From contig NZ_VJYI01000004.1 in the NCBI RefSeq assembly GCF_008065375.1, positions 62,001 through 126,000 of the forward strand: 64,000 bases of DNA, given 5' to 3'. The notes under the pieces are model-generated. The model made no database searches, was not told where the DNA came from, and saw only the letters and a list, made by a program, of their open reading frames with translations. The position numbers and the translations under genes were made by a program. Source of the DNA: Nonomuraea sp. SYSU D8015 (GTDB lineage: Bacteria > Actinomycetota > Actinomycetes > Streptosporangiales > Streptosporangiaceae). This document shows, piece by piece, positions 24,471 through 33,908 of this stretch (position 1 is the first letter of the stretch; each line of letters begins with the position of its first letter).

Positions 24471-27295
24471 GTGGTCCGGATCCGGGTGTTCGGCGGTGTC
24501 GGCGCCGAGACCGACGACGGGCACCCGATCGACGTCGGATCGGGCAGGACCCAGGCACTGCTGGGCGCCCTGGCGATGTCGCCCGGTTCCCCCGTCCCGG
24601 TCGCCCGCCTCGTCGAGCTGGTGTGGGGCGACGCGCCGCCGCGGACCGTGACCAAGACCCTGCAGTGGCACATCGCCCAGTTGCGCAAAGGGCTGGGTTC
24701 CGCCGCCATCAGCCGGGTCGGCGCCGCGTACCGCCTGGACGTGCCGCCCGACGCGGTCGACGTCGCACGCTTCCGGCGGCACCTTCGCGAGGGTGACGTC
24801 GGCGCGGCCCTCGCGGAGTGGACGGGGATCCCGCTGGCGGGCGTGGACGCTCCGGGCCTCGCGGCGACGGTGGACGGCCTCACGGAGCAGTGGCTCCGGC
24901 GCGGTCGAGGCCGACCTGCAACGCAGGGTGGACTCCGACCCGCACTCGTCCATCGCCGCGCTGACCGAGCTGGTCGGCCGTCATCCCTTCCGCGAAGGGC
25001 TCTGGGCCTTGCTGATGACCGCCCTCGCCCGTACCGGACGCCGGGGCGACGCGCTGACGGCGTACCGGCAGGCCCGGCGCCACCTCGTCGAGGAGCTTGG
25101 GATCGAACCGGGACCGCGGCTGCGGGAGCTGGAATCGCTGATCCTTCGTGAGGACGAGCGACCGCAGGAGTCTGCCGCGTCGGCGCCCGGTGGCCTGGAA
25201 GGCAACCTGCCCCGCCGTCTGAGCCCCCTCATCGGCCGGGACGACGCCCTCCGCGGCATCGACGATCTGATCAGCCGGTCGGCGGTGGTCACCCTGGTGG
25301 GGCCGGGCGGGATCGGCAAGACCCGGCTCGCCCTGGCGGCGGGACGTCGCGTGGCCGCTGATCGAGGATGGCAGGCCTGGTTCGTCGAACTGGCCGAGAT
25401 CGCCTCCTCCGGCGATGTGCCGCGCGCGGTGGCCGACGCGCTCGGCGTCGCGCAGCGGGCGGGGCGAAGCCTCACCGAGTCGATCGTCACCGCTCTGGGG
25501 TCACGCCCCGCGCTGCTCCTCGTCGACAACTGCGAGCACGTCCTCGACGGTGCGGCACGGCTGGTCCAGGCCGTTGCGCGGGGCTGCGCCCACGTCCGGG
25601 TGCTGGCCACGTCTCGGGAGCGCCTCGACGTCGACGGCGAGCAGGTGCTCGTCGTCGGCCCGCTGGATCCCGCCGCGGGTGCCGAACTGTTCCATGTGCG
25701 CGCGCTCGCCGCGGACCGGGCCTATGAGCGTGACGCGTATCGGGACGACGTCGCGGAACTCTGCCGCCGGCTCGACGGCGTACCGCTGGCGATCGAGTTG
25801 GCCGCCGCTCGCGTTCGCAGCCACCATCCGGCCGAACTGCTGGCTCGTGTCCACGATCACTTCAGGGCGACCGGCATCCGCCGTACCGGCGCACCGAGAC
25901 ATCGAAGCCTGCGCGCCGCGATCCAATGGTCCTACGACCTACTCACGCCGCCTGAGCAGGCGCTGCTGGAGTGCCTGTCGGTGTTCAACGGACCGTTTCC
26001 CCTCGACGCCGTGGCGGCGGTCGCCGACGACCCGACGCGCGGCCTCGACGAGTCGACGGCGTTCTGAGCGCCCTGGTCGACCGGTCGATGGTGACCGTCG
26101 AGCCCGGCCCGTCCGGCTCCCGCTTCCGGCTGCTCGAGCCCATGCGCCAGTTCGCCGCCGTGCACCTGCGCGAACAGGGCCGCATGGACCTGGTCGCCGA
26201 ACAGCACGCGCGTTGGTGCCTTCGCGAGGTGACCCGCGTCGGAGAGCTCCTGACCGGTCTCGGCGAGATCGAGGGGGTCGCCCGCCTCCGCGAGCTGTGG
26301 CCGAACCTGCGTGCGGCGGTCGCGTGGGCGTGTTCGGCAGGCGATCGGCGGCTGGCCGACGCGCTGGTCCGGCCGGTGGCGACGGAGCTCACGCTCCGCG
26401 GCCAGCAGGAGATCGGTGACTGGGCCGAGCGGATCCTCGACATGCTCCCGCCGGACGAGGACGCTTTGCGGGCCTTCTGGCTCCTATGGGCGGCCGAACG
26501 CTATACACAGAACGGCAACCCGGCCGGCTATGACGGGCTGGTGGACCGCGGTGGCCGGCCCGACCGGCCGCTGAGCCACTATGCTCGCGCGTACGTCGGC
26601 GGAGACGGCCATGCCCTGAGCCGGTGGCTCCCGGCGGCCGTCGCCACCTGCGCCGCCAGGGCGAGCCGTACGTGGCCGCGTTCCTCGAAATGAACTCTGC
26701 CGGCACGCTGCTCGGCATCGGCCGTTTCGACCAGATCGACCGGACCGTCTCGGCCCTGGCCGATCGGTACCGGTCGGAAGGCCCGCCGACGCTGCGGCAC
26801 TGGGCGCTGCAAACCCTCGGATACTCCGCCGCGTTCCAGGGACGATCCCATGATGCCGAGCGGTACTTCGACGAGGCGGCCACCGTCGACGTCCCTGACG
26901 GCTCGCTCTCGGCCGACAAGGCCGTCCAGGCGCAGACGGCGTTCCGCCGCGGCCACCGGCGGCGCGCGTTCCGGATCCTCCGTGCCTACATCGACGAGCT
27001 CGTCGCCACCGACAACGTGATCGCCGCCAGCGTCGTCTGCATCGAGTTCATCTCCATGATGGCGGTGCTGGAGCACCACGACGAGGCCGCGCGCATGCTC
27101 GCGTACCTGGAGAGGAGAAACGACTTCGGCGCCATGGCCGCCCGGACCCTCGTCGCCGCCAAAGTCTCCAGCCGCCGGTACGGCTCCCACTCGCCCACCT
27201 CGGAGAACTGGCTCAGCGACCGTCAGGCCCTCGCGTACATGCGCGACGTCCTCGACCACCTGGCGGCGGACGGCACGGTCAGCCAGGGCGGGTAG
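24471..27295 (+). pseudogene. SARP/NB-ARC regulator broken by three frameshifts
   Basis: It starts with a winged helix and BTAD part (MVRIRVFGGVGAE, TKTLQWHIAQLRKGLGS). Near 24895 one extra base moves the frame, and the protein goes on with VEADLQRRVDSDPHSS, ELGIEPGPRLRELE, Walker A GPGGIGKTRLAL and LLLVDNCEHVLDG. Near 26049 one base is missing (GAGTCGAC for GAGGTCGAC), giving a stop at STAF; the next frame continues VDGVLSALVDRSMV and LLEPMRQFAAVHLREQG. A third shift near 26640 leads to EPYVAAFLEMNSAGTLLGIG and the TPR tail. Repaired, it would be about 940 residues, like the intact gene at 9279-12461. Confidence 0.88.
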
Positions 27296-27354
27296 TCCGG
27301 GCACGGGACGCAGGCCCAGTCCCGGCCTCCGACGATAAGCCCAGGTCGGATCGG

Positions 27355-28170
27355 TCATCCCTGTGCCTTGTGCGCCAGTCGCTCCCATTCCTTCCACCCC
27401 GTCAGCCGCCGCTCGTAGATGCCGGTGACGATTCCCGGCGCGGCGGCCCCGAAAAGCACCCGCAGCGGTGGTTCGTCCGCATCCACCACCTCCAGCAGGG
27501 CTTGAGCCGCCGCATCCGGGCTGCCCGGTGGTTGCGCGCTTCGGCGGGCGGCGGCGGCCTCCCGTACACCGTCGTATTCGGGCAGCGTCTGCGAGCGGCG
27601 GGCCGACGCGCCCGCCCAGTCAGTCGCGAAGCCGCCCGGCTCGACCAGGGTGACCTTGATGCCGAAGGCCGCCACTTCCTGTGCGAGCGACTCGCTGATC
27701 CCTTCGAGCGCCCACTTGGAGGCGTGGTAGGCGCCCAGGTTCGTGAAGGCCACCACGCCGCCGATGGAGGATACCTGCACGATGTGGGCGCCTCCCTGGG
27801 CACGCATCAGTGGCGCCGCCGCCTGAGTCACCCAGACCGCGCCGAACAGATTGACCTCGACCTGATCGCGGAGATCCTCTTCGGAGAGCTCCTCCACCAT
27901 GCCGAAATGACCGTGTCCGGCGTTGTTGACGACCACGTCGAGCCGGCCGAACTCGGCGTGGGCACGCCGGACCGCCTGGGTGGAGTCCACGCGGGAGGTC
28001 ACGTCGAGCTGGAGCGGGAGCAGGTCGGCCCCGTACTTCGCCGCCAGGTCGTCGAGGGTTGTGAGGTTCCGCGCGGTCGCCGCCACGCGGTCTCCGCGTT
28101 CCAGGGCGGCGGCGGTGAACGCGCGTCCGAAGCCGCGGGACGCGCCGGTGATGAACCATGTCTTGCTCAT
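27355..28170 (-). CDS. SDR-family oxidoreductase
   Basis: The 271-residue classical SDR shows FITGASRGFG (cofactor loop), DVTSRV, VVNNAGHGHFGMVEELSEEDLRDQVEVNLFG, catalytic Ser in VSSIGG and YHASK. A C-terminal VEPGGFATDW block is typical of retinol-dehydrogenase-like members that take lipophilic alcohols or ketones. It lies 14 bases downstream of another SDR on the same strand, so the two form an operon divergent from an MmyB-type regulator. Confidence 0.9.
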   Translation of the reverse strand: MSKTWFITGASRGFGRAFTAAALERGDRVAATARNLTTLDDLAAKYGADLLPLQLDVTSRVDSTQAVRRAHAEFGRLDVVVNNAGHGHFGMVEELSEEDLRDQVEVNLFGAVWVTQAAAPLMRAQGGAHIVQVSSIGGVVAFTNLGAYHASKWALEGISESLAQEVAAFGIKVTLVEPGGFATDWAGASARRSQTLPEYDGVREAAAARRSAQPPGSPDAAAQALLEVVDADEPPLRVLFGAAAPGIVTGIYERRLTGWKEWERLAHKAQG

Positions 28171-28184
28171 TTGCTCAAGACTCC

Positions 28185-28922
28185 TCAGCGTTGGGCGGAC
28201 GGACGGAGGATGATCTCGTTGACGTCGACGCCGGCGGGCTGGTCGAGGGCGTAGGCGATGGCGTTCCCGATGTCCTCGGGACGGATCGAGGCGGATCGGT
28301 ACTCGCGCATGGCCTCGACGGCGAACGGGTCGGTGATGTGGTCGGCCAGCTCGGTGTCGACGACGCCCGGTGAAATCGTGGTGACCCGGATGTTCGGCTC
28401 CGATTCCAGGCGCAGCCCCTCGGTGAGAGCCCAGGCGGCGTACTTCGTCGCGGAGTAGATCGCCGAGGTCTCCACGACCTGGTGGGCGCCGATCGAGGCG
28501 ACCGTGACGAAGTGGCCGCCCCCTTGGCGGCGGAAGATCGGCAGGGCGGCGGCGATCCCGTTGAGCAGGCCGCGGACATTGACATCCAGCATGCGCTCCC
28601 ACTCCTCGACCAGGAGGGCGTCCAGTCGGGACAGGAGCATGACTCCCGCGTTGCCGACCAGCACGTCGAGCCGCCCGTATGCGTTCACCGCCTCCTCGGC
28701 CACCTCCTGGAATCGGGCACGGTCGGTGACGTCGAGCGGGCGGGCCTCGGCCGAGTGGCCGTCTGCGGTCAGGTCCGCGGCGAGCGCCTTGATCCGGTCG
28801 GTGCGGCGGGCGGTGAGGATTACGTGGTGACCGGCGGTCGCCAGCGTGCGGGCCGTGGCCGCCCCGATGCCACTGCTCGCGCCGGTCACCAAGACGACTT
28901 TCCGTTCCTGTGTCTCTGTCAT
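28185..28922 (-). CDS. SDR-family oxidoreductase
   Basis: The 245-residue SDR has VLVTGASSGIGAATA, DVTDRARF, VLVGNAGVM, catalytic Ser in TVASIGAH and YSATK, and ends with an ISPGVVDTEL block plus NEIILRPS. Such proteins are often annotated as clavaldehyde-dehydrogenase or YdfG-like reductases of unknown substrate. It is the first gene of a two-SDR operon. The 100-base gap to the divergent HTH gene at 29023 must contain both promoters; this arrangement is recurrent for SDRs controlled by MmyB-type regulators. Confidence 0.9.
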   Translation of the reverse strand: MTETQERKVVLVTGASSGIGAATARTLATAGHHVILTARRTDRIKALAADLTADGHSAEARPLDVTDRARFQEVAEEAVNAYGRLDVLVGNAGVMLLSRLDALLVEEWERMLDVNVRGLLNGIAAALPIFRRQGGGHFVTVASIGAHQVVETSAIYSATKYAAWALTEGLRLESEPNIRVTTISPGVVDTELADHITDPFAVEAMREYRSASIRPEDIGNAIAYALDQPAGVDVNEIILRPSAQR

Positions 28923-29022
28923 GATTCGAGGCTCGGGCAGACGCTTGCGTTTCGGCAGGCCGCCGTGTTCATGGGAGTCCCGCACCCACCTTCGGCCGCT
29001 CGTTCCGGCCTACCCTGGAAGC

Positions 29023-29844
29023 ATGACCGAGCGGCCCTTGGGGGATTTCCTGCGCAGCAGGCGGGCGCACGTCCGCCCCGAAGACGCCGGCATGCCGGCC
29101 GGACCACGTCGGCGGGTGACGGGCCTGCGGCGTGAGGAGGTAGCGCTGCTGGCAGGTGTGAGCGTGGACTACTACGTGCGACTGGAGCAGGGGCGGGAAC
29201 GCAATCCGTCACCGCAGGTGCTGGACGCGCTGGGCGGCGTGCTCCGTCTCGACGACGACGCCCGCTCGCACCTCTTCCGGCTCGCCGGCCTGACCCCGCG
29301 GCCCGCCCTGTCCGCCCCTGAGCGGGTGGATCCCGAGCTGCTGCAACTCCTGGACGGCTGGCCGGACAACCCCGCGCTCGTGCTCGGCAGGGCATACGAC
29401 GTCCTGGCCGGTAACCGGCTCGGTTACGCGCTCTTCGAAGGGTTCCGCGGCGGGGCGAACCTGCTGGTCAAGCTGTTCCTCGACCCCGAGGCGCGATCGT
29501 TCTACGCCGACTGGGAGGCCGCCGCGGTCAACACGGTGGCCGGCTTCCGGCTGCTGCACGGGCAGGACCCGCACCATCCACGCGTACGCGAGGTGCTCGG
29601 TTCGATGCTGGAACGCAGTCCGGAGTTCGCCGCCCTTTGGCTGCGGAACGACGCCCGCGGCAAACGAGCCGAGGTGAAGACCTTCCGCCACCGCGACGTC
29701 GGCGAACTCACGCTGCGCATGCAGGCTTTCGACGTACGGGCCGCGCCCGGGCAGCAGCTCGTCGTCTACCACGCCGAGCCCGGCTCCGCGAGCGCGGACG
29801 CGCTCGCGCTGCTCGGCACGCTCGCCGCGACCGCCGGCCGGTAG
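29023..29844 (+). CDS. MmyB-type XRE-family regulator
   Basis: The 273-residue protein has an N-terminal XRE HTH (LGDFLRSRRAHVRPEDAGM, RRVTGLRREEVALLAGVSVDYYVRLEQGRERNPSPQVLDALGGVL). A MmyB-like ligand domain follows (LQLLDGWPDNPALVLGRAYDVLAGN, LLVKLFLDPEARSFYADWEAAA, SPEFAALWLRNDARGKRAEVKTFRHRDVGELTLRMQAFDV, LVVYHAEPGSAS). MmyB domains bind fatty-acid-like ligands. It is divergent from the two-SDR operon and likely represses it. Confidence 0.93.
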   Translation: MTERPLGDFLRSRRAHVRPEDAGMPAGPRRRVTGLRREEVALLAGVSVDYYVRLEQGRERNPSPQVLDALGGVLRLDDDARSHLFRLAGLTPRPALSAPERVDPELLQLLDGWPDNPALVLGRAYDVLAGNRLGYALFEGFRGGANLLVKLFLDPEARSFYADWEAAAVNTVAGFRLLHGQDPHHPRVREVLGSMLERSPEFAALWLRNDARGKRAEVKTFRHRDVGELTLRMQAFDVRAAPGQQLVVYHAEPGSASADALALLGTLAATAGR

Positions 29845-29917
29845 CGCACCCCGCTGGAGCGCCGTGACCTGCTCGGCGCGCCTGCCGGCCGGACGCGACG
29901 CCCTGAGGTTTGACGCC

Positions 29918-30937
29918 CTACCCCTTGAGCAGCCGCTCGCTCAGCTCCCACAGCCGCCGTGCCGACTCCGGATCGACGGCGTGCGGCACGACGTCGGACG
30001 GGATGTCCTCCTCGGCACCGAAGTTGATGGGCCTCGGGGTGTCCAGCGGCGAGATGTCGTTGTCCTTCAGGTAGACACCGCCGATGTCGGCGAGCAGCGG
30101 ACTGGTCGCCGCGAACACCGTGGTGCTGGCGCCCTGTTGCGGCGTCTTCATCTCACGGTCGGGGTCGTTGATCGGCCGGCCGGAATCGTCGATCAGGCCC
30201 ATGGCCCGCAGTGCGCCGTCGCTCAGCCAGGGTGTCCGCTCTTCGCCCTCGGCCAGGTAGGGCCCGAGGTTCGTGCCGACGACGATGCCCGGGTGCACGG
30301 CGTAGCCCCGGATCCCGTCCTCGGCCCATCGACGGTCCAGCTCGACGGCGAACAGGACGTTGGCGGTCTTCGACTGGCCGTAGGCGAGCATGCCCATGTC
30401 GTCGTAGCCGGTGGTGAAGTGCGGGTCGTCCCAGCGGATGCCGGACAGGCGGTGGCCGCCGGAGGTCACGTTGACCACTCGGGCGCCGTGAGCGGCGCGC
30501 AGGGCGGGCAGCAAGCCCAGAGTCAGCTGGAAGTGGCCGAGATGGTTGGTCGCGAACTGCGATTCGTAGCCGCGGGCATCTCGCACCAGCGGGCCGGCCA
30601 TGATGCCGGCGTTGTTGATGAGGACGTGGAGCGGCCGGCCGGAGTCGAGGTAGCGGGTGACGAAGGCGTCGATCGAGGCCGGGTCGAGGAGGTCCAGCTG
30701 ATCGGCCTCGACGCGCTCGATCCCGGCCAGTGCGGAGGCGGCGCGGTCCGGGTTGCGTACGGCCACGGTGACGGAAGCACCGGCCTTGCAGAGCGCACGA
30801 GTGGTCTCCAGGCCGATCCCGCGATGGCCGCCGGTGACGACGACGTTCTTGCCCGACAGGTCGATGCCCTTGAGCACCTCGTCGGCCGTCGATGCCGCGG
30901 TGAATCCGGAGCCGATGGGGCGTTGCTTGTGAGTCAT
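29918..30937 (-). CDS. Long-chain SDR oxidoreductase (retinol-dehydrogenase-like)
   Basis: The 339-residue protein has VVVTGGHRGIGLET, DQLDLLDPASI, VLINNAGIMAGPLVRDARGYESQFATNHLGHFQLTLGLL, catalytic Ser in NVTSGGH and AYGQSKTANVLFA. The length, NNAGIMA and NHLGHF phrases fit the retinol dehydrogenase/protochlorophyllide-reductase-like group. Upstream of its start (30960-31015) lies a copy of the promoter block that precedes the AraC gene at 32964. This suggests that it was once directly divergent from that AraC regulator. Confidence 0.9.
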   Translation of the reverse strand: MTHKQRPIGSGFTAASTADEVLKGIDLSGKNVVVTGGHRGIGLETTRALCKAGASVTVAVRNPDRAASALAGIERVEADQLDLLDPASIDAFVTRYLDSGRPLHVLINNAGIMAGPLVRDARGYESQFATNHLGHFQLTLGLLPALRAAHGARVVNVTSGGHRLSGIRWDDPHFTTGYDDMGMLAYGQSKTANVLFAVELDRRWAEDGIRGYAVHPGIVVGTNLGPYLAEGEERTPWLSDGALRAMGLIDDSGRPINDPDREMKTPQQGASTTVFAATSPLLADIGGVYLKDNDISPLDTPRPINFGAEEDIPSDVVPHAVDPESARRLWELSERLLKG

Positions 30938-30959
30938 GCCACCACCCTGCACCCGTTCG

Positions 30960-31015
30960 TCCGTACTCTGAATAGCTGTCAGTCCGCATTTCTTGCGCGA
31001 AAGTACGAACATGGC
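30960..31015. repeat. Copy 1 of a duplicated AraC-gene promoter block
   Basis: About 56 bases here match 32912-32968 with roughly eight differences and a one-base indel. They share TCCGTACTCTGAATAG, GCATTTCTT-CGCGAAAGTACG and the following ATGGCCG. Each copy is bounded by inverted arms, here TCCGTACT (30960-30967) and AGTACGAA (31002-31009). After the ATG at 31011 the AraC coding sequence is absent. It therefore looks like an orphaned promoter and start codon. Confidence 0.75.
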
Positions 31016-31048
31016 CGTGGCGGGTCCTCCGCGGTGAACGTCTGAGGA

Positions 31049-32755
31049 TTACCCGGCGGCGCTGTACCCCTCGGCGGCGTCCAGGGTGATCGTGCCGGCC
31101 GTGGCGCGCAAGGCGAAGCCGTGGCGCCACCGCGTCCGCTCCTGCGGCGTGGCCGGCAGATCGAGGTCGGCGGTGGTCAGCCGCCGCCAGGCGCCGCCGG
31201 TCTCGGCGTACGAGGTGATCGTGGTGCCGCCCGAGAGCACCAGGGCGAGGCGGTCTCCGGGCGCGAGCGACAGACTGGTGCTGTTGGGGGCGTGGCGGAA
31301 CTCGCCGTCGACCCGCACGTCGATGCCGATCTCCTTGCGGGTGTGGTTGTACCAGGCACCGACGTAGTTGTTCTCGTCCTTGACCCGGCCGACGAACACG
31401 CTGTCCTCCGGCTCACCGGTGCCCGCGAACCCGCCCAGGGTGATCACGCTGACCGTGTCGCCGGAGGACGGCGCCCCGGGCAGGGCGAACCAGCCGAAGT
31501 ACGGGACCCGACCCTCGCCGGTGAGTCTGCCGCCCCCGGCCTTGATCGTCGGCATCACCTCGTTGCCGAAGGGCTGGTAGCCGTCGTAGTGTGCCTGCGC
31601 GGCGCCATCGAAGCCGTCGGCCGCGTCGACCGTCGGATACGCCGCGAGGTCGAGCACCGGACGGGCCACGGCGGACGCGGCCTTCCCGCCGCCGCCCTCG
31701 TTCTCGGCCGGCCAGGAGGGCGCGAGCAGGACGCCCGCGGCCACCGCCAGCGCCACCAGCAAGGCCCCGGCCACGAGCAGCGGCACGCCTGAGCGCCTGG
31801 GCCGTGTCATCGCGCCGTCCAGGGCCGAGGGCGCGATGGACGCCGCCGACAGTGCGGGCGGCTCCAAGTCCCCGAGCGTACGGTCGATTGCGCCGCCGGG
31901 GCGTACGGCGCCGTCGCCGGAGGTGAGGTCGCGCAGCACCTGCTCGGCGGTCGGCCGGTCGGCGGGGTTCTTGGCCAGGCAGGCCGCCACTATCGCGCAC
32001 AGCGGCTCGGGCACCCCGGACAGGTCGGGCGGGTTGCGCAGGATGGCATGCAGGATCGCCGGGACGTTGCCACCGGTGAAGGCCGTGCGCCCGGTCGCCG
32101 CGAAAACCATCGTGACTGCCCAGGAGAACATGTCCGAGGCGGGCGTGAGCGGCTGGTCGCCGAGCTGCTCCGGCGACATGTACGCCGGGGTGCCGGTCAC
32201 GTGGTTGGTGGTGGTCATGGCGTCGAGCGTGCGGGCGATGCCGAAGTCGATCACGACCGGCCCCTCGGGGCCGAGGATCGCGTTGGCAGGCTTGAAGTCG
32301 CGGTGCACGATCCCGGCGCGGTGGATCGAGGCGAGGGCGGTCAGCGTACTGATCGCCAGCCGGTCCAGCCCGCCTCCGGTGCGCGGCCCGTCGCCGCGTA
32401 CCAGGGCGTCCAGTGACGGGCCGGGGACGTACTCGCTGACGATGTACGGCTGCTCGCCCAGCGTCCCGGTGCCGATCACCCGCGCCGTGCAGAAAGGCGC
32501 GACGCTGGCGGCGACCTCCGCCTCGCGCAGGAACCGGCGCCGGACCTCCGGGTCGGCGGCGAGCCGCCCGTGCAGCACCTTGATCGCCACTCGCCCGCCG
32601 GCGGGCGACTCCGCCAGGTAGACCGCGCCCTGCCCGCCTTCGCCGAGCAGCCGCACGACCTGATGCTCACCGATGAGTCCCGAGCCGCCTAAGCCCGCCA
32701 CCCGAGAGTCGGTCACCGACTCACCCGCCCCCTCACGACGATCTTTACGTGGCAC
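31049..32755 (-). CDS. Membrane Ser/Thr protein kinase with extracellular beta domain
   Basis: The 568-residue protein has a Hanks kinase domain at about 30-290. It shows LLGEGGQGAVYLAE, VAIKVL (Lys), HRDFKPANAIL (catalytic Asp), VIDFGIART and TGTPAYMSPEQL. A Pro/Ala linker, one membrane helix (VPLLVAGALLVALAVAAGVLL, about 325-346) and an outer domain of about 210 residues follow. That domain has SGDTVSVITLGGF, SVFVGRVKDENNYVGAWYNHTRKEIGIDVRV and LSLAPGDRLALVLSG, resembling a concanavalin/LamG-type sandwich. GTG 32755 is used. The gene sits between two copies of an AraC-type promoter block, so it may be a late insertion. Confidence 0.9.
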   Translation of the reverse strand: MPRKDRREGAGESVTDSRVAGLGGSGLIGEHQVVRLLGEGGQGAVYLAESPAGGRVAIKVLHGRLAADPEVRRRFLREAEVAASVAPFCTARVIGTGTLGEQPYIVSEYVPGPSLDALVRGDGPRTGGGLDRLAISTLTALASIHRAGIVHRDFKPANAILGPEGPVVIDFGIARTLDAMTTTNHVTGTPAYMSPEQLGDQPLTPASDMFSWAVTMVFAATGRTAFTGGNVPAILHAILRNPPDLSGVPEPLCAIVAACLAKNPADRPTAEQVLRDLTSGDGAVRPGGAIDRTLGDLEPPALSAASIAPSALDGAMTRPRRSGVPLLVAGALLVALAVAAGVLLAPSWPAENEGGGGKAASAVARPVLDLAAYPTVDAADGFDGAAQAHYDGYQPFGNEVMPTIKAGGGRLTGEGRVPYFGWFALPGAPSSGDTVSVITLGGFAGTGEPEDSVFVGRVKDENNYVGAWYNHTRKEIGIDVRVDGEFRHAPNSTSLSLAPGDRLALVLSGGTTITSYAETGGAWRRLTTADLDLPATPQERTRWRHGFALRATAGTITLDAAEGYSAAG

Positions 32756-32911
32756 CCCAGGCTATCCCGCACGGCCTGCCCATCGGCCGCGAATGCGGAC
32801 CTCCAGGCGATCTTCCCGGCCCGTGGCCCGGCCGGCCGCGGCCATGGCTACCGTGACCGGCCGTCGCCCGGCGTGCCCCTCAGGACATTCGGCCCTCTGA
32901 TCGCACGTCGC

Positions 32912-32968
32912 TCCGTACTCTGAATAGTTGCGAGCCCGGCATTTCTTACGCGAAAGTACGGACATGGC
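32912..32968 (+). promoter_or_regulatory. Copy 2 of promoter block with inverted arms, upstream of araC-type gene
   Basis: Perfect 8-base inverted arms TCCGTACT (32912-32919) and AGTACGGA (32955-32962) flank 35 bases and end one base before ATG 32964. It matches the block at 30960-31015. The arms are a natural operator for the AraC-family protein encoded here. No -35/-10 pair could be assigned with confidence. Confidence 0.65.
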
Positions 32969-33908
32969 CGGTGACCAGCTCTCGGAGGTCTTCGACCTCG
33001 TCGAGATCCGCGGACTGCTGACCGGCGGATTCGCGGTGCGGGGACCGTGGGTGTCGCGCGCCGTCGTCCAGGACCCGTTGAAGCTCATCGCGACGGTGTG
33101 CGGCCGGGCCCGGCTGACCGCCGACGGCATCGAGGGGCCGATCGAGCTGGAGCCGGGCGACGTCGCGATCCTGAACAACCGGTCGCGGCTGGAGGTGCGG
33201 GGCGGCACCGGAGACGGGCCGCCCCGCGAGATCACTCCTGAGGAGGGCGATCCCTCCACTCTCCTCGTCGGTGCCGATCGCGGTACCGACGACGTCGTCA
33301 TCGGCGTTCGTGTCGATCTCAATCCGGCCGGTCGGGCGCTGCTGATGCAGGCGCTTCCGCCCGTGGGACACGTCCGCGCGTCCGCCGCCACGGCGACCAA
33401 CCTGCGCGGCAGCCTCGACCGGCTGTTCGACGAGGTGGTCGGCAACCGGATCGGCTCGGCGTTCGCGATCCGGCAGTACGGCCAGCTCCTGCTGCTGGAG
33501 GTGCTGCGGGCCTATGTCGAGCAGACCCGGCTACCGGCGGGATGGCTGCGGGCGCTGACCGACGAGCGATTGCGTCCGGCGCTGACCTTGATGCACGCCC
33601 AGCCGGGAAGGCCCTGGCGGTTGGAGGAGCTGGCGCGTGCGGCGGCGATGTCGCGGACCTCGTTCGCCGAACGTTTCCGTACGGTGGCGGGCATGCCGCC
33701 GCTGACCTACCTCAACCGCTGGCGGATGCTGCTGGCGCAACGCGCGCTGCGTGACGGCGATGTCCGCGTCGGATCGCTGGCCTCCGACCTGGGATACTCC
33801 TCCGAGAGCGCGTTCAGCACCGCATTCAAACGCGAGGTGGGCGAGTCGCCGCTGCGCTACCGCCACCGGGTCCGCGATGGATTTTTCGACCGCGAGTCTG
33901 GCGCCTGA
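32964..33908 (+). CDS. AraC-family regulator with cupin-like sensor
   Basis: The 314-residue protein has an N-terminal AraC_binding/cupin_6-like domain (FAVRGPWVSRAVVQDPLKLIATVCGRARLTADG, IELEPGDVAILNNRSRLEV) and a C-terminal AraC HTH pair (WRLEELARAAAMSRTSFAERFRTVAGMPPLTYLNRWRMLLAQRAL and VGSLASDLGYSSESAFSTAFKREVGESPLRYRHR). AraC members of this type are usually divergent from an SDR or oxidoreductase they control. The closest SDR with the same promoter block is at 29918-30937, now separated by the kinase gene. It is followed directly by a LuxR remnant. Confidence 0.93.
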   Translation: MAGDQLSEVFDLVEIRGLLTGGFAVRGPWVSRAVVQDPLKLIATVCGRARLTADGIEGPIELEPGDVAILNNRSRLEVRGGTGDGPPREITPEEGDPSTLLVGADRGTDDVVIGVRVDLNPAGRALLMQALPPVGHVRASAATATNLRGSLDRLFDEVVGNRIGSAFAIRQYGQLLLLEVLRAYVEQTRLPAGWLRALTDERLRPALTLMHAQPGRPWRLEELARAAAMSRTSFAERFRTVAGMPPLTYLNRWRMLLAQRALRDGDVRVGSLASDLGYSSESAFSTAFKREVGESPLRYRHRVRDGFFDRESGA

